Virus record (IMG/VR): IMGVR_UViG_3300032085_001886
Location: 1 to 44,676 of that record
Length of the DNA stretch: 44,676 nt
Source of the DNA: a virus
Direction: 5' to 3' (one strand)
The notes below the pieces were generated by a model. That model searched no databases and had not been told where the DNA came from. It saw only the letters and a list, made by a program, of their open reading frames with translations. Every line of letters begins with the position of its first letter. Within the stretch, counting starts at the first letter, position 1. The position numbers and the translations under genes are program-made. Shown here piece by piece: positions 14,773 to 21,911 of this stretch.

Positions 14773-15721
14773 TAGTTTCTGGAAAGGTAAAAAAGTTTTA
14801 GTAACTGGCGCTCATGGATTTGTGGGCAAAAACTTAATGGCTCTTTTATTAAAAGAGCAGGAAAAGAATCATTTTGTTATACTTGCGCCAACTAGATATG
14901 ATGTAGATCTTACCAAAGAGGAGCAAGTATCAGAGTATTTTGCGGCGCATAAGCCAGATATTGTACTACACTTGGCGGGCAAAGTAGGGGGAATTGGCGC
15001 TAATAAAGCAAAGCCAGCAGAATTCTTTTATCAAAACATTATGATGGGCTCCCTCGTGATGCACTACGCTTATGTTAATGGTGCCGAGAAAGTTGTGGCA
15101 TTAGCGGCAGGGTGCGGGTATCCCAAGATGTTGCCCGTTCCGTACACCGAAGAGGACTTCTGGAAAGATTTACCTGATGAAAATTCCATTGGGTATTCTA
15201 TGGCAAAAAAGAATCTGATAATTCAGTCGTGGACATATCGAGAACAATATGATTTCAATTCAGTAATCTTGTTGCCAGCTAATCTTTATGGACCCCATGA
15301 TAATTTTGATTTAGAAACATCGCATGTCGTCCCAGCTTTGATCAGAAAGTTTATCGAGGCTAAAGAGCGCGGAGATAAAAAAGTGGTAGTGTGGGGCACC
15401 GGCGTGGCATCTAGAGAGTTTTTGTACTCTGTGGACACAGCACAGGCTATCATCGATATGGCAGAGAAGGTAAATGAGACGGGTCCATATAATCTGGGTA
15501 CCGGAGTAGAGACCACAATTAAGGAGTTGGTGGAAGTCATTGGTGAGCTTACCGGTTTTGATGGAGAGATAGTCTGGGACACGAGCAAGCCCGATGGACA
15601 GCCTAGGCGATTTTATGATATGCAGCGGTTCCGAGAGGCGGTGGGGTATGTCCCTGATACTGATATTCGAACTGGTATTGAGAAGACTATAAGGTGGTAT
15701 AATGAAAATAGAAATTCCTGA
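14765..15721 (+). CDS. fcl: GDP-L-fucose synthase-like extended SDR with altered catalytic serine
   Basis: This 318-residue protein follows GDP-L-fucose synthase closely: NAD(P) loop GAHGFVG (15-21), GKVGGIGAN (72-80), YGPHDNFDLETSHVVPAL (175-192) with the conserved His187, VWGTG followed by REFLYSVD, and PDGQPRR near the C-terminus. The family epimerises and reduces GDP-4-keto-6-deoxymannose. Tyr144-x3-Lys148 and the epimerase cysteine (Cys117) are present. The serine that aligns with E. coli Ser107 appears to be Ala115 (LAAGCGYP versus LGSSCIYP). Activity or product may therefore differ. No GDP-mannose 4,6-dehydratase was seen in the window. It overlaps the next gene by 20 bases. Confidence 0.85.
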   Translation: MNSSFWKGKKVLVTGAHGFVGKNLMALLLKEQEKNHFVILAPTRYDVDLTKEEQVSEYFAAHKPDIVLHLAGKVGGIGANKAKPAEFFYQNIMMGSLVMHYAYVNGAEKVVALAAGCGYPKMLPVPYTEEDFWKDLPDENSIGYSMAKKNLIIQSWTYREQYDFNSVILLPANLYGPHDNFDLETSHVVPALIRKFIEAKERGDKKVVVWGTGVASREFLYSVDTAQAIIDMAEKVNETGPYNLGTGVETTIKELVEVIGELTGFDGEIVWDTSKPDGQPRRFYDMQRFREAVGYVPDTDIRTGIEKTIRWYNENRNS

Positions 15722-16514
15722 AAATATTAGAGCATTGCGGCTGGACATAGGGACGTCAACCACGGCTCCCAATGCTCATAACTGGTGCAGAGACATGGAC
15801 GACTGCTTTGTTATTGCAGTAGAGCCTGTGTACGCCAACTTTGCAGTTGCTTTGGCTTCGATGGCACAAAGTCACAACTTTAATAACACTTTTTTTATTA
15901 ACGCTGCTATTGATGATGTGAAAGAGCCAACACAAGGGAGCATGTATGTGACAAAGGAAGATGGTGGTTGTTCGAGCCTTTTCGCTCCAAGCTGTTTTGA
16001 GCTTTCACATGAGGAAAAGGTTACAAAAATATCGTTGAAGCAAGTTTTAGATGCAGTTGAGTGGAAGAACTTTGAATTCATTGAATACCTTAAGACGGAT
16101 ACACAGGGCAATGAAATAAGTGTTCTTAAAAGTATGGGAGAATATCTAAAAAAGGTTGTCATGATAGAAGTGGAATGCACAACTTATGATGATTATGTGG
16201 GTGCGCCGAAAGAAGACGAAATAATTTCTTTTTTAGAGGCTAATAATTTTGTTTTTTATAAAAATTGTGAAGACTCTTATAACAATGGAACTTACGGAGA
16301 CCGACTCTACGTCAATAGAGATTTCTTACATCTGAGAGATTCTATCCGCACGAACTTCCAAGAAGATCAACGCTTTACTACTGCACTAAACTCCGAGGGG
16401 GAAGAGATAAATGTCTCCCTTAACACGTTCTTTCAATTTTACAAAAATGAGGTTGCGAAGGCGGTAAATGTTGGGCAATATTCAAATTGTTTTGTGTTTG
16501 AGAATGTGCCATGA
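15702..16514 (+). CDS. FkbM-like methyltransferase with variant motif
   Basis: This 270-residue protein has a SAM loop-like LRLDIGTST (12-20), a strand-2 acidic residue in VEP (Glu41-Pro42), and YLKTDTQGNE (129-138) in the place of the FkbM IKIDVEGxE motif, followed by VVMIEVE (152-158). It is therefore an FkbM relative, with Thr-Gln for Val-Glu. The last 60 residues (about 205-270) form an extension without a recognised domain. It probably methylates a sugar or a glycan end. It shares 20 bases with fcl and four with the next SDR gene. Confidence 0.75.
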   Translation: MKIEIPENIRALRLDIGTSTTAPNAHNWCRDMDDCFVIAVEPVYANFAVALASMAQSHNFNNTFFINAAIDDVKEPTQGSMYVTKEDGGCSSLFAPSCFELSHEEKVTKISLKQVLDAVEWKNFEFIEYLKTDTQGNEISVLKSMGEYLKKVVMIEVECTTYDDYVGAPKEDEIISFLEANNFVFYKNCEDSYNNGTYGDRLYVNRDFLHLRDSIRTNFQEDQRFTTALNSEGEEINVSLNTFFQFYKNEVAKAVNVGQYSNCFVFENVP

Positions 16515-17506
16515 AGAAGAATTTTTGGAAAGACAAAAGGGTTCTCATAACCGGCGCAGCAGGATTCATTGGCTCAAACTTAGCCGCCGATCTTCTTGAA
16601 TGTGGTGCCGACCTACGCTTGGTAGATAATATGGAGCGGGGCAAATTGGAATTTATCGACAAACTCACAACCGCCACACAGTTTAAGTTATTAGACCTAC
16701 GAAACTATGATAGTTGCTTGCAAGCAGTCAAAGGTATTGATATCGTCATTCATTTGGCGAGCAAAGTAGGCGGAATTGGCTTCTATCAGAGCCACCCTTT
16801 TCGAGTAATGGCAGATAATCTTCAAATTGACACCAACATGATTCAGGCTGCTTTACAGTGTGGTGCCACTCGTTTCTTTTATGCGAGCAGTGCTCATGTC
16901 TACCCCTTGGAGCTACAAATGTCGCCTGAATGCCCCCTTATAGCAGAGGATCAGGCACCACCAGCCGATCCAGAGTTATCTTATGGTTGGGCAAAGCTGG
17001 TCGGTGAAAAAACCTTACAGTTTGCAGCCCAAGAAAACCCAGAGATGCGTATTGCGATGGCACGCTATGTCGGCATTTACGGCAAGAATCAAGACTTTCA
17101 ACTTGAAACGGGCTCGGTAATTCCTGTTTTTTCCCATCGAGCTATTCGTTACCCGGAGATTCCTTTTTCAATTTGGGGTACGGGAGAAGAAACTCGTTCG
17201 TATTGTTTTATTGATGACGCCATTGAGTGTACCAAGCTAATGATTGAGAAGATGGAAGAACAAGAGATAGTTGGCCCGTTAAATGTTGGTAAGCAAGAAC
17301 TTACAAAAATCAAAGACATAGCTGATAAAATAGTTGCAATATCTAAGAAAGATGTTACACTTCAATTTGATAAGAGTAAAAAAACTACAATCTGGGGTCA
17401 ACTCTGTGATTGTTCTAAAGCAAAACAACTTCTTGGCTGGGAAGCAGAAACATCCTTGGAGGAAGGACTAAAGGTGGTATACAAAGATGTCAAATCTAGA
17501 ATCTAG
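16511..17506 (+). CDS. NAD-dependent epimerase/dehydratase (extended SDR)
   Basis: This 331-residue nucleotide-sugar enzyme has NAD-binding GAAGFIG (15-21), SKVGGIGF (84-91), the catalytic SSAHVYP (126-132) and Tyr158-x3-Lys162 (YGWAK), then RYVGIYG and SIWGTGEETRSY. The pattern is near GDP-mannose 3,5-epimerase and GDP-fucose synthase, but the exact substrate is not fixed. The first two-thirds is noticeably rich in G and C (34 of 60 bases at 16921-16980), while the end of the gene and the next genes are AT-rich, which points to a patchwork origin. It overlaps its neighbours by 4 and 20 bases. Confidence 0.85.
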   Translation: MKKNFWKDKRVLITGAAGFIGSNLAADLLECGADLRLVDNMERGKLEFIDKLTTATQFKLLDLRNYDSCLQAVKGIDIVIHLASKVGGIGFYQSHPFRVMADNLQIDTNMIQAALQCGATRFFYASSAHVYPLELQMSPECPLIAEDQAPPADPELSYGWAKLVGEKTLQFAAQENPEMRIAMARYVGIYGKNQDFQLETGSVIPVFSHRAIRYPEIPFSIWGTGEETRSYCFIDDAIECTKLMIEKMEEQEIVGPLNVGKQELTKIKDIADKIVAISKKDVTLQFDKSKKTTIWGQLCDCSKAKQLLGWEAETSLEEGLKVVYKDVKSRI

Positions 17507-17897
17507 ACGGTATTTGCCAACTCTCTCAGAGTTGATTGATCGACTTTCGATTGCACAATTAAAAGAAGTGTTCATTTCTGAGCACAAAGAGGAATACGCT
17601 AAAGAAATAAAAGATATTCTTCATGATATTGACTTACTATTAGCCGACGCAGAGATTAATGCAGAAACTTTGCGTGCGGTGGTTGTCTTGTCGCAGATGA
17701 ATTTGCACATTTGGCATAATGAAGCAAATTATCGTCGTGGAATAAAAGACGGAAATAATTTAGAATTAACACATGGCTTAAATGGCATTAGAAACACTGC
17801 TAAAAATAAAATACAAGAGATTGTCGGCGGCAGAAAGGATTATAAAATTGATTGCCTAGCTGCTGAGTTCAAAGACTGGGAGATTAGCTGGGAATGA
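17487..17897 (+). CDS. Conserved-looking protein of unknown function in the glycan island
   Basis: I do not assign a function to this 136-residue protein. It looks entirely helical, with LSELIDRLSIAQLKE (13-27), HDIDLLL (46-52) and a Trp-His-Asn segment MNLHIWHNE (71-79). There is no signal peptide or membrane helix. Its placement, overlapping the SDR gene by 20 bases and the heptose-kinase-like gene by four, says it is co-translated with sugar-nucleotide enzymes. From memory, similar small proteins occur beside glycan genes in marine phages and bacteria. Confidence 0.7.
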   Translation: MSNLESRRYLPTLSELIDRLSIAQLKEVFISEHKEEYAKEIKDILHDIDLLLADAEINAETLRAVVVLSQMNLHIWHNEANYRRGIKDGNNLELTHGLNGIRNTAKNKIQEIVGGRKDYKIDCLAAEFKDWEISWE

Positions 17898-18646
17898 AGG
17901 TGTTAGTTCTTGGAGATGCCTGTAAGGATATATATGTTTATGGTTTCAGTGATAGACTTGCTCCTGAAGCTCCCGTTCCGGTTTTTGTAGAAAAAGAACA
18001 TAAAACCAACGGTGGTATGGCATTGAATGTGTATAATAATCTATTTTCTCTGGGTATCGAGTGCGACATTTTACACAATGAAGTGGAAATAACAAAAAAA
18101 AGGTATGTAGATGATCAGACTAATCATATTTTTATCAGAATTGATTCTGACGAGTCTAATATAGATCGAGTAAAACAAAAGTATTTGTCAAAAGACTTTC
18201 TTTTGAAGTATGATGCCGTTGTCATATCAGACTATGACAAAGGTTTCTTGACTAGAGAAGATATAGAAAAAATTTGCTATTTTCATCCATTAACTTTTAT
18301 GGATACTAAAAAGAGATTAGGTTCTTGGTCTGAAAAGTGTACATGGATTAAAATCAATGAGCCAGAGTTTGAAAGAACAAAATTTGCTATTGAAGATAAA
18401 ATGTACATTTATGATGAAAGCTTGATTGTAACTTTAGGATCAAGAGGTTGTATGCACAAAGGGAAGGAATACCCTGTTAAAAAAGTTGAAATAAAGGATC
18501 TATCTGGTGCCGGAGATACTTTTTTAGCGGGATTTGTAGCCAACTATATTAGAACAAAAAATCTACAAGAATCTTTAGAATTCGCGAATAAATGTGCAAC
18601 TGTAATTGTACAACAGAAAGGAGTAAATGTTATCCATGGAATTTAA
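17894..18646 (+). CDS. PfkB-family kinase, HldE N-domain (RfaE1)-like
   Basis: This 250-residue sugar kinase is shorter than the usual 310-320. RLAPEAPVPVF (21-31) is characteristic of the HldE/RfaE kinase domain, which phosphorylates D-glycero-D-manno-heptose-7-phosphate at C1. NGGMALNV (39-46) replaces the usual GGAANVA sugar-binding segment. DYDKG (113-117) and the PfkB signature DLSGAGDTF (202-210), with catalytic base Asp208, are present. The changed substrate loop means another sugar phosphate is possible. In many bacteria this domain is fused to the HxGH domain, here encoded 274 bases downstream as a separate gene. Confidence 0.85.
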   Translation: MKVLVLGDACKDIYVYGFSDRLAPEAPVPVFVEKEHKTNGGMALNVYNNLFSLGIECDILHNEVEITKKRYVDDQTNHIFIRIDSDESNIDRVKQKYLSKDFLLKYDAVVISDYDKGFLTREDIEKICYFHPLTFMDTKKRLGSWSEKCTWIKINEPEFERTKFAIEDKMYIYDESLIVTLGSRGCMHKGKEYPVKKVEIKDLSGAGDTFLAGFVANYIRTKNLQESLEFANKCATVIVQQKGVNVIHGI

Positions 18647-18926
18647 TGATTATTATAAATACTATTTGACTCTACACAAAAACTCTTGGAACAGAAGACT
18701 ACACTTTGCAGGACAATTATCTACACTTGTTTTCATCTTGTTCTGTTTAGCAAAATCCTATTACTTGTTTTTAGTATTGGCTCCTTTGGTAGTTTATCCG
18801 TTTGCTTGGTCTGGCCATTTCTTCTTTGAAAAAAATGAGCCTGCTGCATGGTCTAACCCTCTATGGGCAAAATACTGTGATTTACTAATGTGCAGAGACA
18901 TGATTACTGGAAAAATCCCATGGTAA
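18627..18926 (+). CDS. Mpo1-like/DUF962 small membrane protein
   Basis: This protein has 99 residues, or 96 if it starts at ATG 18636. It has paired hydrophobic segments (about 29-61) separated by a short polar turn, and three conserved-looking histidines in context: LTLHKN (14-19), RRLHFAG (23-29) and WSGHFFFEKN (61-70). This matches the Mpo1/YGL010w family, whose yeast member is an iron-dependent dioxygenase of 2-hydroxy fatty acids in alpha-oxidation. The bacterial role is unclear. ATG 18627 lies only three bases from AAAGGAG and 18636 lies twelve, so the start is uncertain. It sits between the two HldE-like half genes and overlaps both. Confidence 0.8.
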   Translation: MLSMEFNDYYKYYLTLHKNSWNRRLHFAGQLSTLVFILFCLAKSYYLFLVLAPLVVYPFAWSGHFFFEKNEPAAWSNPLWAKYCDLLMCRDMITGKIPW

Positions 18927-19306
18927 TATGGACGAACGGGTGCTTCGATGTTCTTCATCGTGGACACATTGAGCTGTTTAAGTATGCAAAGTCCCTTGGA
19001 GAATTGCTCATTGTGGGACTTGATACTGATGCTAGAGTCAGAGAAAATAAGGGCGAGAGTAGGCCAGTCAACAGACTAGAAGATCGTTCTTATCTAATCT
19101 CTGCACTAGAATGCGTAGATTCAGTAGTTTCTTTTGGGAGCGATCAAGAATTGTCCGATCATATACAGAGACTACAGCCTGATATTATGGTTGTTGGATC
19201 AGATTGGAGAGGCAAGAAAGTGGTTGGCTCGGAGTACGCAGGAGAAGTCAGATTTTTTGATCGCATAGGCGATTACTCAACTACAAATATTTTGGAGAGA
19301 TCATGA
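18920..19306 (+). CDS. HldE C-domain (RfaE2)-like nucleotidyltransferase
   Basis: This 128-residue protein begins TNGCFDVLHRGH, with HxGH at His13-Arg-Gly-His16. It continues with GLDTDARVRENKG (33-45), RPVN (48-51), the ADR-like LEDRSYLI, and VVGSDWRGK (91-99), and ends STTNIL (120-125). This order is that of D-glycero-beta-D-manno-heptose-1-phosphate adenylyltransferase. It would activate the kinase product with a nucleotide. ATG 18920 begins exactly at the conserved core and overlaps the Mpo1-like gene by seven bases; the frame is open upstream but carries no family sequence. Confidence 0.9.
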   Translation: MVIWTNGCFDVLHRGHIELFKYAKSLGELLIVGLDTDARVRENKGESRPVNRLEDRSYLISALECVDSVVSFGSDQELSDHIQRLQPDIMVVGSDWRGKKVVGSEYAGEVRFFDRIGDYSTTNILERS

Positions 19307-20226
19307 AAATTTTAATTACAGGTGCTGCTGGTTACATTGGTAGCGAATTGGTAAATCATTTAATTGGCGATCATAAAATTACTGCCTTTGATAATATGAT
19401 GTATGATCGGACATCACTGCTCAGATACGCGACACATCCTAATTTTACTTTTATTAAAGGTGATGTTAGAGACACAAACACGCTGCTTAAGCTTGTCTCG
19501 CAGCATGATGTTATTATCCCTCTGGCAGCTTTGGTTGGTTTCCCGTTATGTGACCAAGATCCTAGAGCGGCAACAGAGATCAACTTAGCCTCTAATCGAT
19601 TCATTGCGAGCAATAAATCACAAGATCAGATTCTACTATATCCTTGCACTAATTCTGGATATGGTGTTGCTAAGGATGGAGTTTGTACTGAAGAGTCTCC
19701 TCTAAATCCTGTTTCGCTGTACGGGAAAACTAAAGTTCAAGCTGAGGAGATATACAGAAATACATCTGGTTGCACCACTTTTAGACTTGCAACAGTTTTT
19801 GGCCCTTCTTCTAGAATGAGATCTGATCTTTTGGTGAACAATTTTGTTCTTAGAGCCCTTCAGGACAGGCTGATTGTTCTTTATGAATGTGAATTTATGA
19901 GAAACTATGTGCATATTCAAGATGTTTGCCGTGCTTTTAGGTATGCTATTGATAACTGGGACGTGTTTAAGGACCAGACTTACAATTTAGGCAATGACGC
20001 ACTCAACATGAATAAGCTTCAACTTGCTCAAAATATTAATGAACATATTCCATTGGAAATTATTCGTGCCGAGTTCAACAGCGACCCAGACGTTAGAGAC
20101 TACATTGTTAGCAGCCAAAAGATTTATGATACTGGTTTTGTTTGTCAGTATGATTTACATAAAGGGGTTAAACAACTCATCAATGCATATTCTTTAATAC
20201 AGGAACCATGGTATGGAAACTATTGA
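19303..20226 (+). CDS. NAD-dependent epimerase/dehydratase (extended SDR)
   Basis: This 307-residue SDR enzyme has the NAD loop GAAGYIG (7-13), LAALVG (74-79), YPCTNSGYG (113-121) with the catalytic Thr/Ser position, Tyr140-x3-Lys144 (YGKTK), RLATVFGPS and an NYVHIQDV segment. These fix the fold and the redox chemistry on a nucleotide sugar, but not the substrate. Because it follows the heptose-type adenylyltransferase with a four-base overlap, a role in changing an activated heptose (as HldD does) is possible. It does not show the HldD-specific sequence I would expect. Confidence 0.85.
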   Translation: MKILITGAAGYIGSELVNHLIGDHKITAFDNMMYDRTSLLRYATHPNFTFIKGDVRDTNTLLKLVSQHDVIIPLAALVGFPLCDQDPRAATEINLASNRFIASNKSQDQILLYPCTNSGYGVAKDGVCTEESPLNPVSLYGKTKVQAEEIYRNTSGCTTFRLATVFGPSSRMRSDLLVNNFVLRALQDRLIVLYECEFMRNYVHIQDVCRAFRYAIDNWDVFKDQTYNLGNDALNMNKLQLAQNINEHIPLEIIRAEFNSDPDVRDYIVSSQKIYDTGFVCQYDLHKGVKQLINAYSLIQEPWYGNY

Positions 20227-20557
20227 TAATTTTAAAACATATGTATTTGACATAGATAATACCATTTGTTATAGTAAAGGTGGAAACTACGAATTATCGG
20301 AGCCTTACAAAGATAGAATAAGTATAGTAAACAAATTATACGAAGAAGGAAATACAATTATATTCCATACTGCTAGAGGTATGGGGAGACATAAAAATAA
20401 TATCAATTTGGCTTACCACGATTTTTATGAGCTTACAAAAAAGCAATTATCTGATTGGGGAGTTAAATATCACCAATTATTTTTGGGGAAACCTTCTGGC
20501 GACATTTATATTGACGATAAAGGGATGAAAGATAATGACTTTTTCAAAAGAGATTAA
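20213..20557 (+). CDS. Small HAD-superfamily phosphatase
   Basis: This 114-residue protein is a compact HAD phosphatase. It has FDIDNT (12-17) with nucleophile Asp13 and acid/base Asp15, FHTARGMGR (51-59) with Thr53 as motif II, Lys93 in LGKPSGD as motif III, and IDDKG (100-104) with the metal-binding Asp pair. The arrangement matches small capsule-biosynthesis phosphatases. It may remove a phosphate from a sugar bisphosphate, which would fill the GmhB step between the kinase and nucleotidyltransferase, but it is shorter than GmhB (about 180 residues). It overlaps the preceding gene by 14 bases and the cupin gene by 23. Confidence 0.85.
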   Translation: METIDNFKTYVFDIDNTICYSKGGNYELSEPYKDRISIVNKLYEEGNTIIFHTARGMGRHKNNINLAYHDFYELTKKQLSDWGVKYHQLFLGKPSGDIYIDDKGMKDNDFFKRD

Positions 20558-20921
20558 TACGCCAATCCACTTTGTCCCAAAAGGTTGGGGCTTTGAAAAG
20601 TGGATTGTTAATTGTGAAGAATACTGTGGCAAGCTGCTATATTTTGTTAAGGGCAAAAAATGTTCATGGCATTACCATGAATTGAAAGATGAAGTTTTCT
20701 ATATTCAATCTGGTCGTATTTTGGTTAGATACTCCGAGGGCGATGAGATTTACAGAGACGGTAAGCTTGTTGCAAATGAGGTCATACTTGGTCCCGGTGA
20801 TAATTTTCATGTTTACCGAGGTTTAAGGCATCAGATGGAAGCCCTAGAAGACACAGAACTTTTCGAGTTTTCAACACAACATTTTGATTCTGACAGCTAT
20901 AGACTGATTAAGGGGGACTAA
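20535..20921 (+). CDS. Cupin-domain protein
   Basis: This 128-residue single-domain cupin has His46, His48 and Glu53 in SWHYHELKDE (44-53) and His99 in GLRHQ (96-100), the metal-binding set of the fold. GWGFEKWIV (17-25) near the N-terminus resembles the start of mannose-6-phosphate isomerase-like cupins. Function may be isomerisation or epimerisation of a sugar or nucleotide sugar. It precedes the dehydratase gene with a one-base overlap, the arrangement seen in 6-deoxy amino-sugar pathways, but the sequence does not resemble the FdtA/QdtA ketoisomerases closely. Confidence 0.82.
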   Translation: MTFSKEINTPIHFVPKGWGFEKWIVNCEEYCGKLLYFVKGKKCSWHYHELKDEVFYIQSGRILVRYSEGDEIYRDGKLVANEVILGPGDNFHVYRGLRHQMEALEDTELFEFSTQHFDSDSYRLIKGD

Positions 20922-21901
20922 TGAAACTTGTTGTTGTAACTGGGTGCCTTGGGTTCATTGGTATGCACGTCACAAAAGCTTGTCTAGAAAAAGGCTGGAA
21001 AGTGTATGGAATTGACAAAGGAACATATGCAGCGAATGAATTAGACGATCTTTTTCAGTTTTGTGATGGTTTAAAGCATTGGGAAAACTTTTCTTTCATT
21101 GAAGAAGATATCTGTACCATAGGTGATATCCCTAGCTGTGATTATGTAATTAATACGGCAGCAGAGACTCATGTTGGCAATAGTATAATAGACAGTAAAG
21201 ATTTTATTCAAACCAACATAAACGGTGTAAAAAATTTGTTAGATATTATTAGACGGAAGCCAGCTAATATATCTAGAAAGCCTATCTTACTTCATTTTAG
21301 TACTGATGAAGTTTATGGAGATATAGTTAGGGGATCACACACTGAATCTTCTCCGCTGGCACCAAGTAACCCTTATTCTGCCTCAAAGGCTTCGGCAGAT
21401 ATGCTAATCAAGGCATGGGCAAGAACATATGGTATCGAATATCTGATTGTTAGGCCAGCTAATAATTATGGGATGTATCAATATCCTGAAAAACTAATTC
21501 CTTTAGTCGTTAAGCACCTACAAGTTGGAAGAAAAATTAGACTTCACAACGAGGGAAAGCCTATAAGAAATTGGCTTCATGCTCATGATACTGCCAATGC
21601 GGTAATAAAAATTATAGAGTCTGGCAAAGTGAACGAGATTTACAATATATCAGGAAACTTTGAACAAACCAATAACGATACAGTTTTAAAAATTGTTAAC
21701 TCATATTTTAATAGGTCTCATAAAATATTTTATGAAAATGTTGAAAACCTACTTGATCTCTGTTATATTAGAGAGGGACAAGACGTAAGATATGCAGTAG
21801 ACGATTCCAAGCTAAGGAAGCTTGGGTGGCGACCAGAGAAAATATTTGATGAAGAAATTGATTCTATCGTAGAACATTTTAAGAACAACTTTAGATGGTA
21901 A
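20921..21901 (+). CDS. dTDP-glucose 4,6-dehydratase-like extended SDR
   Basis: This 326-residue enzyme has the NAD loop GCLGFIG (8-14), NTAAETHVGNSI (78-89), STDEVYG (127-133) with the Thr-Asp-Glu dehydratase triad, and Tyr152-x3-Lys156 (YSASK). PANNYG and NWLHAHD follow, as in RmlB. RmlB makes dTDP-4-keto-6-deoxyglucose. Related UDP- and GDP-sugar dehydratases share the motif, so the nucleotide is not proven. No RmlA, RmlC or RmlD was found in the window. It ends the glycan island; ten bases and an AAAGGAG separate it from the next gene. Confidence 0.88.
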   Translation: MKLVVVTGCLGFIGMHVTKACLEKGWKVYGIDKGTYAANELDDLFQFCDGLKHWENFSFIEEDICTIGDIPSCDYVINTAAETHVGNSIIDSKDFIQTNINGVKNLLDIIRRKPANISRKPILLHFSTDEVYGDIVRGSHTESSPLAPSNPYSASKASADMLIKAWARTYGIEYLIVRPANNYGMYQYPEKLIPLVVKHLQVGRKIRLHNEGKPIRNWLHAHDTANAVIKIIESGKVNEIYNISGNFEQTNNDTVLKIVNSYFNRSHKIFYENVENLLDLCYIREGQDVRYAVDDSKLRKLGWRPEKIFDEEIDSIVEHFKNNFRW

Positions 21902-21911
21902 AGGAGAAGAA

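Noticed and set aside
15311-15772. 153-residue minus-strand ORF
   Set aside because: It is antisense to the fcl-like gene and across the next gene start; no independent support.
18654-18661. TATAAATA resembling a T4 late promoter
   Set aside because: It is inside the Mpo1-like coding region, AT-rich by chance, and not placed ahead of late genes.
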